From M55B154 sp964486725 (lineage in GTDB: Bacteria; Spirochaetota; UBA4802; UB4802), in the NCBI GenBank assembly GCA_964486725.1, contig CAZAOK010000089.1, positions 1 to 16,060 on the forward strand: a stretch of DNA of 16,060 nt, in the 5' to 3' direction. The position numbers were made by a program, and so were the translations under genes. How positions within the stretch are numbered: the stretch's first letter is position 1; every line of letters begins with the position of its first letter. The notes beneath the pieces were generated by a model that was not told where the DNA came from, did not search any database, and saw only the letters and a list, made by a program, of their open reading frames with translations. Of the stretch, positions 14,448 to 16,060 are shown piece after piece.

Positions 14448-15797
14448 ATGGAATCTTATTATGACCTTTTGATAATCGGCGGTGTGGCAGCCGGGATGAG
14501 CGCGGCGTCGCAGGCCAGGAGAGAAAATAAAGAGATGAGCATCGCCCTTTTCGAGAAGAGCGATTTCGTGTCCTACGGTTCATGCGGTATGCCCTATTAT
14601 ATCGGGGGTATTATCTCGGATTACAACAAGCTTATCGCCATAGATGTTGATAAGTTTATCAATAAAAGAAATATACAGATAATGACGGGTACCGAGGCCA
14701 CCGCCATCGACTTCAAGGAGAAAAAGGTCACGGCAGTACACAAGGGCGAAAAGGTGGAAGTATCCTACGGAAAGCTTATGATCGCCACGGGGGCGAAGGC
14801 TATACAGCCCCCCATCCCCGGTGCTGACCGGGAAGGAGTCTTCGTGCTTCGAAACCTCAGTGATGGTATCAGGATTAAAGAGTACGTGGAAGAAAACAAA
14901 CCCAAATCCGTGGTGCTGGTTGGCGGGGGTTTTATCGGACTGGAACTTGCCGAGAATTTTCGGGGAAACGATATCGAGACGACCATAGTGGAGCGACTTG
15001 AATCGGTGGCAATGGGCATGGACGTGGAGATACGTGACCGGATCATACAGCGGCTTGAAAACAACGGGGTAACGGTAAAAACCGGAACAACGGTTGAAGA
15101 GATAAAAAACGAAGGGTCACGTATTGCGGTTCATGCAGGGGGAGAGGTGATTGCTGCCGATCTCGTGGTGTTATCTGTGGGAATCGCTCCCAATACTGAT
15201 TTTCTGAAAGGTTCTGAACTGAAGATGACAGAAAAGGGAGCCATTATCGTAAATGAAAAATCTGAAACAAACATGCCGGATGTCTACTCGGGGGGCGACT
15301 GTGCCACGGTTAAACACCTGGTGACAGGGAAGGACGTGTACATGCCCCTTGGGCCTACTGCCAACAAGCAGGGACGGGTGGCTGGCCTGCAGGCTGCGGG
15401 TGTTGAAACAGAAAGGTTCCCCGGCATCGTGGGAACCCAGCTGGTAAAGGTGTTCGACCTTGAGGTGGGAAAGACGGGGCTTTCCGATGATGAGGCGGAA
15501 GCTGAAGGTATACCCGCAACATCAGAGGGAAATACCTGGAAATCACGGGCGGGCTACTGCCCGAAGGGTGACAGGCTTTTTGTTAAGCTCACGATAAACC
15601 CACAAACCCGGGAGATAATCGGCGGCCAGATAGCGGGAACCGACGGTGCGGCGCATAGAACCAACGTGATCGCCACCGCCATCGCCTCGAAGATGAAGGT
15701 AGAGGATTTCGCCTACCTCGACCTGGGCTACGCCCCGCCCTTCTCACCGGTATGGGACGCTCTGCTGGTGACGGCCCAGAAAATGGTAAAGCGATAA
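14448..15797 (+). CDS. CoA-disulfide reductase-like pyridine nucleotide-disulfide oxidoreductase
   Basis: A 449-residue FAD flavoenzyme, cytoplasmic, that uses NAD(P)H to reduce a disulfide (CoA disulfide or a persulfide) or, in relatives, oxygen. The N-terminal FAD-binding motif is IIGGVAAGMSAA (residues 9-20). The single redox cysteine is Cys46 in SYGSCGMPYYIGG, the pattern of CoA-disulfide reductases and not the CxxxxC of dithiol reductases. The NAD(P)H Rossmann motif is VVLVGGGFIGLELAE (near residue 162). The second FAD contact is YSGGDCA. The C-terminal dimerisation domain ends with LDLGYAPPFSPVWD, as in CoADR. There is no fused rhodanese domain. GGAGGA at 14439-14444 supports the start. 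It is a single gene with its own promoter, probably for thiol redox balance or oxidant defence in an anaerobe. NADH oxidase or NADH-dependent persulfide reductase activity cannot be excluded. Confidence 0.92.
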   Translation: MESYYDLLIIGGVAAGMSAASQARRENKEMSIALFEKSDFVSYGSCGMPYYIGGIISDYNKLIAIDVDKFINKRNIQIMTGTEATAIDFKEKKVTAVHKGEKVEVSYGKLMIATGAKAIQPPIPGADREGVFVLRNLSDGIRIKEYVEENKPKSVVLVGGGFIGLELAENFRGNDIETTIVERLESVAMGMDVEIRDRIIQRLENNGVTVKTGTTVEEIKNEGSRIAVHAGGEVIAADLVVLSVGIAPNTDFLKGSELKMTEKGAIIVNEKSETNMPDVYSGGDCATVKHLVTGKDVYMPLGPTANKQGRVAGLQAAGVETERFPGIVGTQLVKVFDLEVGKTGLSDDEAEAEGIPATSEGNTWKSRAGYCPKGDRLFVKLTINPQTREIIGGQIAGTDGAAHRTNVIATAIASKMKVEDFAYLDLGYAPPFSPVWDALLVTAQKMVKR

Positions 15798-15832
15798 TTT
15801 TTACTGTAAACTGTAATAAACGCAACGAATGT

Positions 15833-15864
15833 TCACCACAGAGGCGCAGAGAGCATAGTGGTGA
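15833..15864. repeat. Dispersed ACCACAGAGG-type repeat with inverted ends
   Basis: TCACCAC at 15833-15839 and GTGGTGA at 15858-15864 are perfect inverted ends around AGAGGCGCAGAGAGCATA. The core ACCACAGAGG (15835-15844) is repeated in reverse complement at 120-129. Just upstream, ACTGTAA occurs twice (15803-15809 and 15810-15816) directly after the reductase stop. The remaining sequence to 16043 shows no gene or RNA that I can support. Confidence 0.5.
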
Positions 15865-15888
15865 CGGGTAACGGGTAACGGGTGACGG
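15861..15888. repeat. Tandem heptamer array, four units
   Basis: Four consecutive copies of GTRACGG: GTGACGG, GTAACGG, GTAACGG, GTGACGG. The first unit overlaps the inverted end of the preceding repeat. There are no spacers, so it is not a CRISPR array. The function is unknown; slippage-prone intergenic repeats of this kind can vary in copy number. Confidence 0.85.
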
Positions 15889-16043
15889 GGTTAGACCTAA
15901 TTATAACAGAACTTAATAATTATCTCATGCGGAGCTGCTGTGAACGCGGAAGAAATGGTGAGATTTCGGCAATTCGGCAAGCCTGTCAAAAGATGCATGA
16001 TGTACAATAGTTTGCAGTATTAAATAAATTATCTGATTTGGCT

Positions 16044-16060
16044 ACTCCCTCCCCCTTGAT
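16044..16060. repeat. Truncated copy of the GC-rich dispersed repeat
   Basis: ACTCCCTCCCCCTTGAT is the reverse complement, with two differences, of 14417-14433. The element is cut by the end of the window. It faces opposite to the copy in the reductase leader, so the reductase gene is bracketed by inverted copies. Confidence 0.6.

Noticed and set aside
15861..15888. CRISPR-like array
   Set aside because: Units are 7 nt and directly adjacent without spacers, and there are no cas genes.
1..16060. tRNA, rRNA, transposase or integrase genes
   Set aside because: Reading both strands I saw no tRNA-like cloverleaf, rRNA-like stretch or mobile-element protein.

Overview
The window reads as a chromosomal segment of a Gram-negative anaerobe of roughly balanced base composition, taken from a scaffolded draft or metagenome assembly (there is a gap of exactly 100 Ns at 4388-4487). 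The signs are an outer-membrane-type beta-barrel protein, an oxygen-sensitive glycyl radical enzyme with its activase, a Tat-exported sulfatase and a CoA-disulfide-reductase-like flavoprotein. The chemoreceptor hairpin (DQINLLSLNAAIEAARAGE...ISKLAD) and the histidine kinase-receiver-PP2C protein resemble spirochaete proteins as I remember them. Spirochaetota is therefore my best guess, not a proof.

Layout. 1-235: intergenic, with a REP-like hairpin. 236-4132 (+): a two-gene signalling unit, a beta-barrel/TPR envelope protein followed 9 nt later by a hybrid sensor kinase with receiver and SpoIIE-type phosphatase. 4133-4283: a promoter with a FadR-like operator. 4284-6143 (+): a small membrane protein interrupted by the assembly gap, then a Tat-dependent Cys-type sulfatase. 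6144-6210: a strong promoter overlapped by a perfect palindromic operator. 6211-11375 (+): a tightly packed operon of FadR-type regulator, glycyl radical enzyme, activase and FMN-binding split-barrel protein. 11379-14196 (-): mtaB and a six-TM chemoreceptor, overlapping by 11 nt and running tail-to-tail against the radical-enzyme operon. 14197-14447: divergent promoters and a GC-rich dispersed repeat. 14448-15797 (+): the flavoprotein disulfide reductase. 15798-16060: intergenic, with dispersed repeats and a heptamer tandem array.

The centre of interest is 4176-11375. The two promoters in this block carry the only exact TGGT-N3-ACCA sites I found in the window, and the block encodes a FadR-family regulator, whose known operators have that form. 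This suggests one regulon joining a membrane protein, a periplasmic sulfatase and a cytoplasmic glycyl radical enzyme. From memory the radical enzyme looks most like the fumarate-adding alkyl/arylalkylsuccinate synthases, but no small subunit and no downstream beta-oxidation-type genes are present. A plausible but unproven reading is that a sulfated substrate is desulfated in the periplasm, imported, and attacked by the radical enzyme.
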